Assembly: GCF_017583065.1 (NCBI RefSeq)
Contig: NZ_JAGEVL010000007.1
Location: 248,001-312,000 of the forward strand
From: Staphylococcus shinii
GTDB lineage: Bacteria > Bacillota > Bacilli > Staphylococcales > Staphylococcaceae
DNA length: 64,000 bases
Direction of reading: 5' to 3'
Part shown: positions 48,015 through 59,488 of the stretch, piece by piece
Layout of the letters: every line of letters starts with the position of its first letter
Numbering within the stretch: position 1 is the stretch's first letter
The notes under the pieces: generated by a model
What the model was told of the DNA's origin: nothing
The model's input: the letters and a program-made list of their open reading frames with translations, nothing else
Database searches by the model: none
Program-made: the position numbers and the translations under genes

Positions 48015-48950
48015 ATGTTAACTACAAAAAGTTTAGTAGAACGCTTCGAACTTGAAATGATTGCAGGAGAAGCAGGACTAAATAAGCAAATTAAAAACAC
48101 TGATATTTCAAGGCCTGGATTGGAAATGGCGGGGTATTTCTCTCACTATGCTTCAGACCGTATTCAATTATTAGGTACTACAGAATTATCTTTTTATAAT
48201 TTATTGCCAGATGAAGAACGTAAAGGACGCATGAGAAAATTATGCCGACCTGAAACACCGGCAATTATTGTGACGAGAGATTTAGAACCACCAGAAGAAT
48301 TGATTGAAGCTGCAAAAGAACATGAAACACCTTTAATTACTTCTACAATTGCTACTACTCAATTAATGAGCCGTTTGACTACGTTTTTAGAACATGAACT
48401 AGCTAGAACGACGTCGCTTCACGGTGTGCTTGTCGATGTGTATGGTGTAGGAGTACTAATAACTGGTGATTCTGGTATTGGTAAAAGTGAAACAGCTTTA
48501 GAATTAATTAAAAGAGGGCATAGACTTGTAGCAGACGATAATGTTGAAATAAGAGAAATTAGTAAAGATGAATTAATTGGAAGAGCTCCAAAATTAATAG
48601 AACATTTACTAGAAATTAGAGGTTTGGGCATTATCAATGTTATGACTTTATTTGGTGCTGGATCAATTCTTACAGAAAAACGATTACGTTTGAATATTCA
48701 TTTAGAAAACTGGCATAAAGAGAAATTATATGACCGTGTAGGATTAAATGAAGAAACTTTACGTATCTTAGATACAGAAATCACGAAGAAAACGATACCG
48801 GTAAGACCTGGTCGTAACGTAGCAGTTATCATTGAAGTAGCAGCGATGAATTACAGACTAAACATTATGGGTATTAATACCGCTGAAGAATTTAATGATC
48901 GTTTAAATGCAGAAATTTTACGTAATGGTAATAATGGTGAGGAGAAATAA
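48015..48950 (+). CDS. hprK: HPr kinase/phosphorylase
   Basis: A 311-residue bifunctional enzyme that phosphorylates HPr on Ser46, and removes it, in carbon catabolite control. Walker [20 protein letters not shown] lies near residue 150, with [10 protein letters not shown] beside it; the family signature [19 protein letters not shown] follows. AGAGGTGAACC precedes the ATG. It is first in an operon with lgt (three bases apart), an acyltransferase and a TPR protein, the same order as in other staphylococci. Confidence 0.97.
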   Translation: MLTTKSLVERFELEMIAGEAGLNKQIKNTDISRPGLEMAGYFSHYASDRIQLLGTTELSFYNLLPDEERKGRMRKLCRPETPAIIVTRDLEPPEELIEAAKEHETPLITSTIATTQLMSRLTTFLEHELARTTSLHGVLVDVYGVGVLITGDSGIGKSETALELIKRGHRLVADDNVEIREISKDELIGRAPKLIEHLLEIRGLGIINVMTLFGAGSILTEKRLRLNIHLENWHKEKLYDRVGLNEETLRILDTEITKKTIPVRPGRNVAVIIEVAAMNYRLNIMGINTAEEFNDRLNAEILRNGNNGEEK

Positions 48951-48953
48951 GTA

Positions 48954-49790
48954 ATGTTGACATTAAACTATATCGATCCTATTGCATTTGAATTAGGACC
49001 GATTTCAGTCCGATGGTACGGCATCATCATTGCGGCTGGTATACTATTAGGCTATTTCATAGCACAAGCTAGTGTAAAAAAGATTGGTTATGACCAAGAT
49101 ACGCTAGTTGATATTATTTTTTGGAGTGCAATATTAGGCTTTATTGTGGCAAGAATCTATTTTGTTATTTTTCAATGGCCTTATTACATACAAAATCCAA
49201 TTGAGATACCAATGATATGGCATGGTGGTATTGCGATACACGGTGGTTTAATTGGAGGATTTGTTACTGGCATTATTATTTGTAAACAAAAGAACATTAA
49301 CCCTTTTCAAATTGGTGATGTAATTGCACCTAGTATGATTCTTGGACAAGGTATTGGAAGGTGGGGGAATTTCATGAATCATGAAGCCCATGGTGGACCA
49401 GTTTCAAGATCTGTGCTTGAAAATTTACATATCCCTAATTTTATTATTGATAATATGTACATTGAGGGTAAATATTATCAACCAACATTTTTATACGAAT
49501 CTATATGGGATATCTTAGGTTTTGTTATATTGATTTTATTAAGAAAACATCTACGTATTGGTGATACATTCTGCCTTTATTTAATTTGGTATTCTATCGG
49601 GAGATTTTTCGTGGAGGGCATGCGCACGGATAGTTTAATGTTAACAAGCGATATTCGTGTAGCACAGTTAATGTCTATAATCTTAATTTTAGTTGGTATT
49701 ATCATAATGATTGTTAGAAGGGTGAAATATCATTCGCCACGTTATAAAGATGTTGGGCCGTTATCATGGCCAAATACCAAAGTGAAGTGA
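48954..49790 (+). CDS. lgt: Prolipoprotein diacylglyceryl transferase
   Basis: A 278-residue membrane enzyme with about seven helices. It attaches diacylglycerol to the lipobox cysteine of prelipoproteins, such as SstD in this window. Signatures are [29 protein letters not shown] (essential His) and the [14 protein letters not shown] motif, plus [15 protein letters not shown] near the C-terminus. It starts three bases after the hprK stop, with GAGGAGAAA overlapping the end of hprK. Confidence 0.96.
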   Translation: MLTLNYIDPIAFELGPISVRWYGIIIAAGILLGYFIAQASVKKIGYDQDTLVDIIFWSAILGFIVARIYFVIFQWPYYIQNPIEIPMIWHGGIAIHGGLIGGFVTGIIICKQKNINPFQIGDVIAPSMILGQGIGRWGNFMNHEAHGGPVSRSVLENLHIPNFIIDNMYIEGKYYQPTFLYESIWDILGFVILILLRKHLRIGDTFCLYLIWYSIGRFFVEGMRTDSLMLTSDIRVAQLMSIILILVGIIIMIVRRVKYHSPRYKDVGPLSWPNTKVK

Positions 49791-49799
49791 TAAAATAGC

Positions 49800-50276
49800 A
49801 TGCGGAATTTAAAAAGACTAAAGTCACAAGTCAGAAATCCACTGTGGCATATGTACCGTTATATAAGGTTTGTTAAAATTTTCAAGCAAACAGTGATTAT
49901 TGAAATTTGTCGATATTTACCTATAGTAAAGTTAAAACATTGGATATATCGTAAATTTCTAAAAATGAATATCGGAGCAGAAACTGCATTTGCGTTTAAA
50001 GTTGTTCCAGATTTACTATATCCAGAATATATTACAATAGGTAAAAATTGTGTCATTGGATATAACACAACTATTTTGACGCATGAGTTTCTAGTGAATG
50101 AGTTTAAAACAGGGCCAGTCTGTATTGGAAACAATACATTAATTGGAGCGAACGTTACTATTTTGCCTGGTGTTACGATAGGTAATAATGTCAAGATAGG
50201 TGCGGGCGCCGTTGTATCTAAAGATATACCGGATAATTCGCTGGCTTATGGGAATCCCATACAAATTAAAAGTTAA
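49800..50276 (+). CDS. Hexapeptide-repeat acyltransferase (YvoF-like)
   Basis: 158 residues. A basic N-terminal region of about 60 residues is followed by left-handed beta-helix repeats ([52 protein letters not shown]), the fold of NeuD/maltose O-acetyltransferase-like enzymes. The acetyl acceptor is unknown. It lies between lgt and the TPR gene in the hprK operon, nine bases after lgt, as for B. subtilis yvoF. The ATG has no strong ribosome site, so coupling to lgt is likely. Confidence 0.85.
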   Translation: MRNLKRLKSQVRNPLWHMYRYIRFVKIFKQTVIIEICRYLPIVKLKHWIYRKFLKMNIGAETAFAFKVVPDLLYPEYITIGKNCVIGYNTTILTHEFLVNEFKTGPVCIGNNTLIGANVTILPGVTIGNNVKIGAGAVVSKDIPDNSLAYGNPIQIKS

Positions 50277-50297
50277 AAACATAGGAGGTGATCATGG

Positions 50298-51734
50298 ATG
50301 GCGCATAACGACAATGTAATACCGATGAAGTTAGATAGTCAATTTTATAAAAAATTAGGTGAGCAAAAATTTCACCAACAAGATTATAAAAAGGCTGCAG
50401 AATATTATAGAAAAGTGCTTGAAATGTCACCTCAAGATTTTGATACAAAAGTAAAATATTCGGAATGTCTAGTAAATATAGGACTAGGTAATAAGGCGGA
50501 ACATCTTTTTTATGAAAGTATAGCGCAAGATGAATTTGTGGAAGAAAGCTATTTCCAACTTAGCCAACTTAATATTACGATGAATGAAGCCAATAAAGCA
50601 TTCCTATTTGGAATCAATTATATTACAATGTCTGACGATGAAGATTATAGAGATGAACTTGAAGAGATGTTTGAAGTTTCCTACCATTCTGCTGAAAAAA
50701 TTGAAACAGAAAGCCAACTATTTGCCATACAACTCATTTTTCAATATTTATTCTCCCAAGGTCGTTTACCAGAAGCAAGGAATTTTATTTTAAATCAAAA
50801 TGATGACATACAAGCACATCGCGTCGTACGTAATTTGTTAGCAATGTGTTATTTATATTTAAATGAATATGATACGGCAAAAGAGATGTTTGAACGCTTA
50901 TTGAGTGAAGATAATAGTGATGTACATGCCTTATGTCATTATACGTTATTACTATATAACACAAATGATAAAGAGAAATATCAACGTTACTTAAAAATTT
51001 TAGGAAAAGTAATGCCGATGAATGATGACGAATCGTTCAAATTAGGTATCGTTCTATGTTATTTAAGACAATATGAAGCATCACAAAAGATACTACTGCC
51101 CCTATATAGAAAAGGAAAATTCCTTTCTATACAAATGTACAATGCACTCAGTTATAATAATTACTATTTAGGAAATTTGGAAGATAGTAAATATTTTTGG
51201 TCCAAACTACAAGAGATTACGCAAGTAGACGTTGGGCATGCTCCGTGGGTTATAGAAGAAAGTAAAGCTTACTTTGATCAACAAATCTTACCATTATTAT
51301 TAAATGACGATAGTCACCATAGATTGTATGGCATTTTTTTACTTAATCAATTAAAGGGAAGAGAAGTATTATTGACCCAAGAAATTTGGGGCGTACTAGA
51401 ATCTATGAATGATTATGAAAAATTATATTTAACATACCTTATACAAGATTTAAAATTAAATAAGTTAGATTTTATTCATAGAGGTTTGTTAATGCTTTAT
51501 GATGTGGAATCATTGAAAAATAATGAAGAATTATTTATTATATGGATTGATCAAGCGGAAGCAATTATTTCTGAAAAAGTAGACTTAACTAATGTGGATG
51601 ATTATGTAGCGGCATTTGTGTATATGTATTTTCGAAACACTGATATTAAAGTGACGAAACAACAAGTGTTAGACTGGTTCAATATCTCAGCATATCGTTT
51701 AAATAAAACAATCGATTATTTAGTGAGCATATAA
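50298..51734 (+). CDS. TPR-repeat protein (YvcD-like)
   Basis: A 478-residue cytosolic protein. The N-terminal half contains tetratricopeptide repeats (QQDYKKAAEYYRKVLEMSP near residues 26-44; YDTAKEMFERLL near 193), the C-terminal half a helical region with few marks. The TPR surface suggests a scaffold role, with unknown partners. ATAGGAGGTGATC gives a strong ribosome site eight bases before the ATG at 50298; an ATG at 50294 is closed after four codons. It is the last gene before trxB in the hprK-lgt cluster. Confidence 0.85.
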   Translation: MAHNDNVIPMKLDSQFYKKLGEQKFHQQDYKKAAEYYRKVLEMSPQDFDTKVKYSECLVNIGLGNKAEHLFYESIAQDEFVEESYFQLSQLNITMNEANKAFLFGINYITMSDDEDYRDELEEMFEVSYHSAEKIETESQLFAIQLIFQYLFSQGRLPEARNFILNQNDDIQAHRVVRNLLAMCYLYLNEYDTAKEMFERLLSEDNSDVHALCHYTLLLYNTNDKEKYQRYLKILGKVMPMNDDESFKLGIVLCYLRQYEASQKILLPLYRKGKFLSIQMYNALSYNNYYLGNLEDSKYFWSKLQEITQVDVGHAPWVIEESKAYFDQQILPLLLNDDSHHRLYGIFLLNQLKGREVLLTQEIWGVLESMNDYEKLYLTYLIQDLKLNKLDFIHRGLLMLYDVESLKNNEELFIIWIDQAEAIISEKVDLTNVDDYVAAFVYMYFRNTDIKVTKQQVLDWFNISAYRLNKTIDYLVSI

Positions 51735-51798
51735 GTTTATAAAATGCAAGAAATCATATATACTGCGCATAATGAATTATTAAATAGGAGGCAATTAA

Positions 51799-52743
<945 letters not shown>

Positions 52744-52752
52744 TTTAAAAAT

Positions 52753-52790
52753 TAACTGAGGCATTAGAATCAATGAATGAACCTCAGTTA
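52753..52790 (+). terminator. First stem-loop after trxB
   Basis: TAACTGAGG (52753-52761) pairs perfectly with CCTCAGTTA (52782-52790); no T-run, so likely an RNA-end or processing hairpin. Confidence 0.55.
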
Positions 52791-52800
52791 TGCAATTATT

Positions 52801-52855
52801 GCTAGGATGTCAAACTTACAGTGGATTGTAAGTGAATACATTCTAGCTTTTTTTA
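52801..52855 (+). terminator. Terminator of trxB
   Basis: GCTAGGATGT (52801-52810) pairs with ACATTCTAGC (52838-52847), with ACTTACA/TGTAAGT inside, followed by a T7 run. The 359-bp spacer to 53102 otherwise shows only AT-rich promoter DNA (TTGACA at 52935). Confidence 0.88.
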
Positions 52856-53102
52856 CATAAAAAATTATACATGTCGAAATGTTGTCATGATTAAATTTTA
52901 AAAATTAAAGTCACTCAATATAAATAATCTCATATTGACAAATGCTTAGACTACTACCTCCGACCTTTTTCATGTAAAATGGTATATGATACTATAAGAC
53001 TATTAGCTATAAATGAATCACTTTAAAGAATGAATACAAAGGTGATTCAACGTAACGATTGGACTATTATTATGATAAATAAACAACGGATGGTGTGAAA
53101 AG

Positions 53103-54029
53103 ATGCAACCGGAAGAACAAGATATTGTGAAAAGTGAGTTATTAGTTGTTACAGGTTTGTCAGGTGCCGGAAAGTCTGTAGTTATACAGAGCTTAGAAGA
53201 CATTGGATATTTTTGTGTAGATAATTTACCACCAATTCTTTTACCAAAATTCGTCGAACTTATGAGACAAGGTAATCCTTCTTTACAAAAAGTAGCGATT
53301 GCAATCGATTTAAGAGGTAAAGAATTATTCAAGTCACTTGTTAAAGAAATTGATTTAATCAAAGGTGATTCAGATGTTATCGTTGATATGATGTTTTTAG
53401 AAGCATCTGATGAAAAATTGATTTCCAGATACAAAGAAACACGTCGTGCACATCCATTGAACGAAAGAGGACAGCGCTCATTAATTGAATCTATTGAAGA
53501 AGAACGTGAACTATTGACTGAGATTAAAAGCTTGGCAAACTATACAATTGATACTTCACAAATGAAACCAAAAGAATTGCGCAAACGTATTGGTGATTAT
53601 TTCAATCAAAGTAACTATCAAACTTTTAATATAAATGTAACTAGTTTTGGTTTTAAGCATGGTATTCAAATGGACGCTGACTTAGTGTTTGATGTAAGAT
53701 TTTTACCTAATCCACACTATGTTGATGATTTGAGACCGTTAACTGGTGAAGATGAAGCAGTCTATAAATATGTCATGAAGTGGAAAGAAACAGAAACTTT
53801 TTATGAAAAATTAATAGATTTATTAAAATTTATGATTCCAGGTTACAAAAAAGAAGGTAAATCTCAACTTGTTATTGCCATTGGGTGTACTGGTGGACAA
53901 CATCGTTCTGTCGCATTAGCCAAACGAATCGGAGCAGAACTCAAAGAGAGTTTTGACTATAATGTTTATGTGCATCATAGAGATGCACATGTCGAAAGTG
54001 GCGTGAAGCATAAAGATGAGAAGAATTAA
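53103..54029 (+). CDS. rapZ: RNase adapter RapZ / nucleotide-binding protein YvcJ
   Basis: A 308-residue P-loop protein. Walker [21 protein letters not shown] lies near residues 16-35, the N-terminal CVDNLPP motif follows, and the C-terminal part has [38 protein letters not shown] and [11 protein letters not shown]. coli RapZ steers GlmZ sRNA decay; in Gram-positives YvcJ hydrolyses GTP and affects competence, with the role less clear. It overlaps yvcK by 14 bases, in the conserved rapZ-yvcK-whiA operon. Confidence 0.95.
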   Translation: MQPEEQDIVKSELLVVTGLSGAGKSVVIQSLEDIGYFCVDNLPPILLPKFVELMRQGNPSLQKVAIAIDLRGKELFKSLVKEIDLIKGDSDVIVDMMFLEASDEKLISRYKETRRAHPLNERGQRSLIESIEEERELLTEIKSLANYTIDTSQMKPKELRKRIGDYFNQSNYQTFNINVTSFGFKHGIQMDADLVFDVRFLPNPHYVDDLRPLTGEDEAVYKYVMKWKETETFYEKLIDLLKFMIPGYKKEGKSQLVIAIGCTGGQHRSVALAKRIGAELKESFDYNVYVHHRDAHVESGVKHKDEKN

Positions 54030-55020
54030 ACTTGTACTTATAGGTGGAGGTACTGGTTTATCCGTTTTAGCACGAGGTTTAAAAGGCTACCCTATAGATA
54101 TTACGACAATTGTAACAGTTGCCGATGACGGGGGCAGTACTGGGAAGATAAGAAGCGAAATGGATATACCTGCTCCAGGTGATATACGAAATGTAATTTC
54201 AGCATTAAGCGAAACTGAATCGACAATAGAACAATTATTTCAATATCGATTTAAAGAAAATCAAGTTGAAGGACACTCTTTAGGTAATTTATTGATTGCT
54301 GCACTTACAAATATTAATAATGATTTTGGACATGCAGTTAAAGAATTGAGTGAAATACTAAATATTAGAGGGCGTGTTATACCTTCAACAAATACAAGTG
54401 TAAGATTAAATGCGGTGATGGAAGATGGAGAAATTGTCTATGGCGAATCTAAAATACCTAAAAAAAACAAAAAAATAGAACGTGTATTTTTAGAGCCAGA
54501 GGATGTAGAACCAATGGAAGAAGCTGTGGAAGCTATTGAGGAAGCGGATCTAATTGTATTAGGTCCAGGCTCACTATATACGAGTGTTATATCTAATCTG
54601 TGTGTTAAAGGTATCTCTGAAGCATTACTTAAAGTTGACGTGCCTAAACTATATGTGTCGAATGTTATGACACAACCTGGGGAAACAAATCATTACACAG
54701 CACTCGACCACGTCAAAGCAATACATGATCACATAGGAAATAATTGTATTGACTACGCTATTTGTAGTACGCAAGCCTTTCATGGGGATGTAGTAGAACG
54801 TTATAGAGAAGATAATGCAGAACCTGTGCAATGTGATATAACTAAAATGGAAGCGCAAGGTATTAAAGTTTTTACACATCCAAACTTGGTTGAAGTTTCT
54901 ACTGAAAATTATGTACGGCATAATACAGATGTTCTTTCAAAGATGATATATGAAATTGCTATGCAAGAAACAGAGACAATTGAATTTACACGCAAAAAAG
55001 AAAATGAAGAAAAACATTAG
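54016..55020 (+). CDS. yvcK: YvcK (CofD-like) gluconeogenesis/cell-envelope factor
   Basis: 334 residues of the UPF0052/CofD-like family. The nucleotide-sugar-binding N-terminus is [20 protein letters not shown], then [49 protein letters not shown] and [19 protein letters not shown]. subtilis YvcK binds UDP-GlcNAc and is needed for shape and growth on gluconeogenic carbon. It overlaps rapZ and precedes whiA by 34 bases, keeping the widely conserved triad. Confidence 0.95.
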   Translation: MRRIKLVLIGGGTGLSVLARGLKGYPIDITTIVTVADDGGSTGKIRSEMDIPAPGDIRNVISALSETESTIEQLFQYRFKENQVEGHSLGNLLIAALTNINNDFGHAVKELSEILNIRGRVIPSTNTSVRLNAVMEDGEIVYGESKIPKKNKKIERVFLEPEDVEPMEEAVEAIEEADLIVLGPGSLYTSVISNLCVKGISEALLKVDVPKLYVSNVMTQPGETNHYTALDHVKAIHDHIGNNCIDYAICSTQAFHGDVVERYREDNAEPVQCDITKMEAQGIKVFTHPNLVEVSTENYVRHNTDVLSKMIYEIAMQETETIEFTRKKENEEKH

Positions 55021-55054
55021 GTGAGACTATAAAGTTAAGAAGGGACTGATTGTA

Positions 55055-55999
55055 ATGAGCTTTGCATCCGATATGAAGAATGAACTAACAAGAATAGAAG
55101 TAGATGAAGAGAATGCAAAAGCAGAGCTCAGTGCCCTTATTCGAATGAATGGTGCACTCAGTCTATCCAATCAGCAATTTGTTATCAACATCCAAACTGA
55201 AAATGCTACAACAGCTAGACGTATCTATTCACTAATCAAAAAAGTATTTAATGTTGAAGTAGAATTACTAGTAAGAAAGAAAATGAAGCTTAAAAAGAAC
55301 AATATATATATTTGTCGCATTAAAGCACGAGCAAGAGAAATTTTAGATGAGTTAGGTATTTTAAAAAATGGTGTTTTCACACATGAAATTGATGAGGGCA
55401 TGATTTATGAAGACGAAATGAAAAGAAGCTATTTAAGAGGTGCTTTTCTTGCTGGTGGTTCAGTGAATAACCCAGAAACATCTTCTTATCATCTTGAAAT
55501 ATTTTCATTGTACGAAGATCACTCTGAAGGTATTACACAATTGATGAATGAATACGAATTAAACGCCAAACATCTTGAACGGAAAAAGGGGAGTATAGCA
55601 TATTTAAAAGAAGCAGAAAAAATATCAGACTTTCTTAGTTTGATTGGTGGTTTCCAAGCATTGTTAAAATTCGAAGATGTACGCATCGTACGTGATATGA
55701 GAAATTCTGTAAATAGACTAGTTAATTGTGAAACTGCAAATTTAAATAAAACAGTAAGTGCTGCAATGAAGCATGTTGAGAGTATCCATCTCATTGATAA
55801 AGAAATAGGATTAGATAATTTACCGGATAGGTTACGTGAAATTGCAAAATTAAGAATAGAACATCAAGAAGTATCGTTAAAAGAACTTGGTGAAATGATG
55901 TCGACTGGAAAGATATCTAAATCTGGCGTGAACCATCGTTTGCGCAAATTAAATGAAATGGCGGATAAAATACGTAGTGGCGAATCAATAGAGTTGTAA
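55055..55999 (+). CDS. whiA: WhiA, DNA-binding regulator of division
   Basis: 314 residues. The N-terminal LAGLIDADG-like part ([35 protein letters not shown]) is joined to a C-terminal helix-turn-helix ([35 protein letters not shown]). Homing-endonuclease catalytic acids are lost in the family. In B. subtilis it affects cell division and chromosome segregation; Streptomyces WhiA is a sporulation regulator. AAGGGACTGATTGT precedes the ATG. It ends the rapZ-yvcK-whiA operon. Confidence 0.95.
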   Translation: MSFASDMKNELTRIEVDEENAKAELSALIRMNGALSLSNQQFVINIQTENATTARRIYSLIKKVFNVEVELLVRKKMKLKKNNIYICRIKARAREILDELGILKNGVFTHEIDEGMIYEDEMKRSYLRGAFLAGGSVNNPETSSYHLEIFSLYEDHSEGITQLMNEYELNAKHLERKKGSIAYLKEAEKISDFLSLIGGFQALLKFEDVRIVRDMRNSVNRLVNCETANLNKTVSAAMKHVESIHLIDKEIGLDNLPDRLREIAKLRIEHQEVSLKELGEMMSTGKISKSGVNHRLRKLNEMADKIRSGESIEL

Positions 56000-56120
56000 T
56001 TTAGTGCAACAACAGGTCGATTTACTGTGTGGAAAATTTTTCTATATATAAACAAATTATATCTGGATATTTTTTTAATAATTATGCTAATATATTATAA
56101 AAGCAATCATTTCAATTACT

Positions 56121-56145
56121 GACACCTTGTTTAGGTGTCTTTTTT
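56121..56145 (+). terminator. Terminator after whiA
   Basis: GACACC (56121-56126), loop, GGTGTC (56134-56139), T6 run: a compact rho-independent terminator. Confidence 0.85.
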
Positions 56146-56224
56146 ATATGATTAGAAAATTTGATTCTAAGGTTGAATCGAGGCGAAGTTTAATTAAGTA
56201 ATTTAGACAATAAGGAGGGCATAC

Positions 56225-57070
56225 ATGTTAGATTTTATTAATAAGCATTATAGAAACATTATATTTTGTTTGATCGGTACATTAATTAACGCTATAGGGG
56301 TGAATTGCTTTTTACTTGGTTCTAACCTTGGTGATGGTGGGACTGTTGGCATATCACTTTCATTACTGTATGCCTTTGGTTTATCGCCTGCATGGACCTC
56401 TCTAATTATAAATACTATTGTTGTTTTTATTGGTTGGAAATTTTTAAGTAAAACAGTTGCTGTTTATACAGTAATATCAAATACTGCTCTGTCCTTCTTT
56501 TTACACTTAACTGAAAATATTAATCTCGGTATCGATAACTTTGTTATTAATTCGGTCTTTGGTGGCGCTATTATCGGTATTGGTGCTGGTTTAGTTATCT
56601 CAACAGGCAGTACGCTTGGTGGGACATCTGTTATTGCTAAAATAGTAAATAAATATACAGAGATTAAAACATCGCAAGGTATTTTTATACTTGATGCATT
56701 AGTAGTGCTTTCTTTTTTAATGGTATTACCGTTAGAAAACGTCTTATTTACAATTATTATGTTATTTGTTACTGAACGAGCAACGGCCTTTATTATTGAA
56801 GGGTTTAACCCTAAAAAAGCAGTTACTGTAATTTCAAATAAAAGTGAAACAATTAGCGATAAGATTAACGCTTTTACAGGTAGAGGTTCAACAATCCTTA
56901 CTGGTAAAGGTGGATATGGTAAAAATGAAACACATATGCTTTATGTCGTTGTGCCACAGTCACAAGTGACAAGAGTGAAAAAACTTGTAAATGAAGAAGA
57001 TGAAAATGCCTTTTTAGTGATACACGATGTTCGAGATGTGTTAGGTAGTACTTTTATTAATATGAGTTAA
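56225..57070 (+). CDS. YitT family membrane protein
   Basis: 281 residues. Five or so membrane segments (FCLIGTLINAIGVNCFLLGS near residue 15, then WTSLIINTIVVFIGWKFL, and others) precede a C-terminal DUF2179 domain (VLTGKGGYGKNETHMLYVVV, DENAFLVIHDVRDVLGSTF). The conserved GSNLGDGGTVGISL and STGSTLGGTSVIAKI loops resemble an inverted repeat. The family's substrate is unknown. AAGGAGGGCATAC precedes the ATG. It stands alone; an SDR gene relic begins just after the stop. Confidence 0.9.
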   Translation: MLDFINKHYRNIIFCLIGTLINAIGVNCFLLGSNLGDGGTVGISLSLLYAFGLSPAWTSLIINTIVVFIGWKFLSKTVAVYTVISNTALSFFLHLTENINLGIDNFVINSVFGGAIIGIGAGLVISTGSTLGGTSVIAKIVNKYTEIKTSQGIFILDALVVLSFLMVLPLENVLFTIIMLFVTERATAFIIEGFNPKKAVTVISNKSETISDKINAFTGRGSTILTGKGGYGKNETHMLYVVVPQSQVTRVKKLVNEEDENAFLVIHDVRDVLGSTFINMS

Positions 57071-57072
57071 GT

Positions 57073-57231
57073 AATAAAACTGAAACTATGGATGCGTTGA
57101 TTGAACAATGGCCAATTGGCAGATTTGCTAAACCAGAAGAAGTAATATCTGTCGTTCTATGGCTATGCCCTATATGAACGTGTTATATGATTGGAGAGCT
57201 GATATTAGAAGTTTGTGGTTTTATCATTTAG
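57073..57231 (+). pseudogene. Relic of a short-chain dehydrogenase/reductase gene (C-terminus)
   Basis: One frame reads TMDALIEQWPIGRFAKPEEV, then ISVVLWLCPI, an in-frame TGA (57175 region), and TCYMIGELILEVCGFII before a TAG at 57229. This is the standard SDR ending (PxGRFxKPEEVAxxVLWLCSDxASYMIGxxLxVDGGF) with a stop and lost residues. The upstream catalytic part is gone: it is cut off right after the YitT gene. Confidence 0.8.
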
Positions 57232-57240
57232 TAAGATATA

Positions 57241-57276
57241 AAAATGGGAATACCGTCGATTTGGTATTCCCATTTT
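57241..57276. terminator. Bidirectional terminator beside tRNA-Arg
   Basis: AAAATGGGAATACC (57241-57254) pairs perfectly with GGTATTCCCATTTT (57263-57276). It serves the minus-strand tRNA and probably the YitT unit or former SDR gene. Confidence 0.88.
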
Positions 57277-57301
57277 ATATGTATATAATTAAAAATTATA
57301 A

Positions 57302-57375
57302 GTCCCCTCGAAGGGAATCGAACCCCTATCTTAAGAACCGGAATCTTACGTGTTATCCATTACACTACGAGGGGA
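57302..57375 (-). tRNA. tRNA-Arg (anticodon CCG)
   Basis: The minus strand folds as a cloverleaf: acceptor TCCCCTC/GAGGGGA, D arm with GTGTAATGGATAACAC, anticodon stem TAAGA/TCTTA around loop TTCCGGT (anticodon CCG, reads CGG), T arm AGGGG-TTCGATT-CCCTT. CCA is not encoded. It stands alone, divergent from clpP. Confidence 0.95.
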
Positions 57376-57464
57376 TAAAAAACACATTAATCTTAGTGTA
57401 CAAATCAAAATGGCTCCGGTCAATAAGAATAATTTAACTTTCATAAAAAAAGTGAGCGTTATTC

Positions 57465-57481
57465 TTTGACCATGTTTGACT
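57465..57481 (-). promoter_or_regulatory. CtsR operator of clpP
   Basis: The minus strand reads AGTCAAA-CAT-GGTCAAA, a perfect CtsR heptad repeat (RGTCAAA-N3-RGTCAAA). It overlaps the -35 (TTGACC 57466-57471) of a promoter with -10 TAAAAT (57489-57494), 17 bp apart. CtsR would repress until heat or thiol stress. Confidence 0.92.
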
Positions 57482-57528
57482 TTTGAGTTAAAATAAGTTT
57501 ATCAATTAGAAATAAGGAGGCAATATTA

Positions 57529-58113
57529 ATGAATTTAATACCTACAGTAATTGAAACAACAAACCGTGGGGAACGTGCCTATGACATTTACTCACGTTTA
57601 TTAAAAGATCGTATTATTATGTTAGGTTCACAAATCGATGATAATGTAGCAAACTCTATTGTTTCTCAATTATTATTCTTACAAGCGCAAGATGCTGAAA
57701 AAGATATCTATCTTTACATTAACTCACCAGGTGGTAGTGTAACTGCTGGTTTCGCAATTTATGATACAATCCAACACATCAAACCAGACGTACAAACAAT
57801 TTGTATTGGTATGGCTGCGTCAATGGGTTCATTCTTACTTGCAGCTGGAGCAAAAGGTAAACGTTTTGCACTTCCAAACGCAGAAGTAATGATTCACCAA
57901 CCATTAGGTGGCGCACAAGGTCAAGCTACAGAAATTGAAATTGCTGCTAACCACATTCTTAAAACACGTGCTAAATTAAATCAAATTTTAGCAGAACGTA
58001 CAGGTCAATCAATCGAAAAAATTGAAAAAGATACTGATAGAGATAACTTCTTGTCTGCTGAAGAAGCAAAAGAATACGGTTTAGTTGACCAAGTAATGGT
58101 TCCTGAATCATAA
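57529..58113 (+). CDS. clpP: ATP-dependent Clp protease proteolytic subunit ClpP
   Basis: A 194-residue serine protease that forms a double heptameric ring and degrades proteins fed by ClpX or ClpC. The catalytic triad is Ser98 in [14 protein letters not shown], His123 in [13 protein letters not shown], and Asp in [28 protein letters not shown] precedes the ATG. The CtsR operator upstream shows membership in the class III heat-shock regulon. It has its own unit with two stem-loops downstream. Confidence 0.98.
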   Translation: MNLIPTVIETTNRGERAYDIYSRLLKDRIIMLGSQIDDNVANSIVSQLLFLQAQDAEKDIYLYINSPGGSVTAGFAIYDTIQHIKPDVQTICIGMAASMGSFLLAAGAKGKRFALPNAEVMIHQPLGGAQGQATEIEIAANHILKTRAKLNQILAERTGQSIEKIEKDTDRDNFLSAEEAKEYGLVDQVMVPES

Positions 58114-58129
58114 AATTACAAGTTGGTAG

Positions 58130-58157
58130 ATAAGCCACAAATAGAATTATGGCTTAT
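58130..58157 (+). terminator. First stem-loop after clpP
   Basis: ATAAGCCA (58130-58137) pairs with TGGCTTAT (58150-58157); short, weak T-run. Confidence 0.5.
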
Positions 58158-58164
58158 TTCATAC

Positions 58165-58199
58165 AATCCGGGACATAAATAGGTGTTCCGGATTTTTTA
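58165..58199 (+). terminator. Main terminator after clpP
   Basis: AATCCGGGACA (58165-58175) pairs with TGTTCCGGATT (58184-58194), with one wobble, then a T-run. It shares the GGGACA core with other hairpins here. Confidence 0.85.
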
Positions 58200-58305
58200 T
58201 GCGCATTGTAATCTTGAACACTATAAATTTAACCGTTGCAAGATTGATTATCTTTCTTTAAGAATTAATAGTAATCAAATCCAAACATAATAATTAAGTA
58301 AATAA

Positions 58306-58344
58306 AAAACCAATCAAATGCAAAGATAGCACTTGGTTGGTTTT
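58306..58344 (-). terminator. Terminator of the SDR-like unit
   Basis: AAAACCAATCAA (58306-58317) pairs with TTGGTTGGTTTT (58333-58344), followed on the minus strand by T-rich DNA. Confidence 0.8.
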
Positions 58345-58358
58345 AGTTAAAAAGTATA

Positions 58359-58568
58359 TTAAGAATCTTGGAATGTATTACTTTTTGAAGTGCTTTTACT
58401 GTTAAAGAAGAGTTTTAGTGCAAACACAGTAATAATTACTCCGGAAATGATTAAAAAGGATGAAACAACGAGCATCGGTATAGATTTCTCAAATGCAAAG
58501 CCACCATTTAACAATAGTAATAAACCAGAGATTAAAAGTAATACATGTGATAAACGATCATGTTTCAT
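58359..58568 (-). CDS. Small two-helix membrane protein, unknown
   Basis: 69 residues with two hydrophobic helices (LSHVLLLISGLLLLLNGGF and MLVVSSFLIISGVIITVFAL) and a polar Ser/Lys tail. I do not recognise it. It starts 23 bases after the stop of the TIGR01777-type gene on the same strand, with AGGACTG about 11 bases upstream of the ATG, and ends before a clear terminator, so it is probably transcribed with it. It is a small conserved-looking protein of unknown role. Confidence 0.6.
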   Translation of the reverse strand: MKHDRLSHVLLLISGLLLLLNGGFAFEKSIPMLVVSSFLIISGVIITVFALKLFFNSKSTSKSNTFQDS

Positions 58569-58591
58569 TTTTTAAATTCAGTCCTGTTCAA

Positions 58592-59488
58592 TTAGTGTAC
58601 TAAATCTTCTAAAGCTATTTTTAAATCTGGATATTTGAATTTAAAGTCAATTGCCTGTAGTTTATTAGGGATAACTTTTTGCGTATCAAGAATAACTGTA
58701 GACATTTGACCTAAGATAATTCGTAGTGCTAATGATGGTACCCATGTGTAATGAGGGCGATGGGTTGCGCGCGCCAGTGTGTAACCAAATAAATTTTGGT
58801 GTTCTACAATAGGTGCAGTAAAATTAAATACGCCTTGTGCTTCTTCTGTGTTAATAGTGTGAAGAATTGCTCTTGTTAAATCGTCAATGTGTATCCAAGA
58901 ATACCACTGTCTTCCAGTGCCAATCTTACCACCAACGTATAATTCATATGGCAGTTTCATCATTGGTAAGGCACCGCCTTCTTTAGATAGCACCATACCA
59001 AATCTACCTATAACTACACGTGTACCTAATGATTCGAATTGACGAGCAAGACGCTCCCATTGATAGACTACTTCTGATAAGAAATCAAATGGTAACGTTT
59101 TGTATAATTCAGTATATGTGCGATATAAATCGGGTTTGTAATAACCGACAGCACTTGCGTTGAAGAATACTGAGGGTTTCTGCTCGCGCTCTTCAAACAA
59201 TTCAAATAAGGCTTGCGTTGATTGTAATCGACTCACCATAATTTTTTGTTTATAGCTTTTAGTCCAACGCTTATTTAAACTTGCACCCGCAAGATTGATA
59301 ACGATATCTATGTCAGGTACTCGTGCTTCCCAATCAGATTTTGACCAATTTACATAAGTGATTTTGGGATGTGATGTTGTTTTATCTTGTCTTGTTAAAA
59401 TTGTAATATGTGCGTCACTTTGGACAATGGCTTCTACTAATTGTGTACCAACCATGCCTGTGCCACCTGTAATTAAATAGTTTTTCAT
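58592..59488 (-). CDS. TIGR01777/YfcH-like NAD(P)-dependent epimerase family protein
   Basis: 298 residues. The Rossmann motif [19 protein letters not shown] starts the protein, then [47 protein letters not shown] and [20 protein letters not shown], all hallmarks of this extended-SDR subfamily (DUF1731 C-terminus). The substrate is unknown. It is first in a two-gene unit with a small membrane protein. S. aureus carries it between clpP and cggR too. Confidence 0.9.
   Translation of the reverse strand: MKNYLITGGTGMVGTQLVEAIVQSDAHITILTRQDKTTSHPKITYVNWSKSDWEARVPDIDIVINLAGASLNKRWTKSYKQKIMVSRLQSTQALFELFEEREQKPSVFFNASAVGYYKPDLYRTYTELYKTLPFDFLSEVVYQWERLARQFESLGTRVVIGRFGMVLSKEGGALPMMKLPYELYVGGKIGTGRQWYSWIHIDDLTRAILHTINTEEAQGVFNFTAPIVEHQNLFGYTLARATHRPHYTWVPSLALRIILGQMSTVILDTQKVIPNKLQAIDFKFKYPDLKIALEDLVH

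Noticed and set aside
57159-57437. 92-codon plus-strand frame across the tRNA-Arg gene
   Set aside because: It runs through a tRNA on the opposite strand and through the SDR relic in another frame; it is an artefact.
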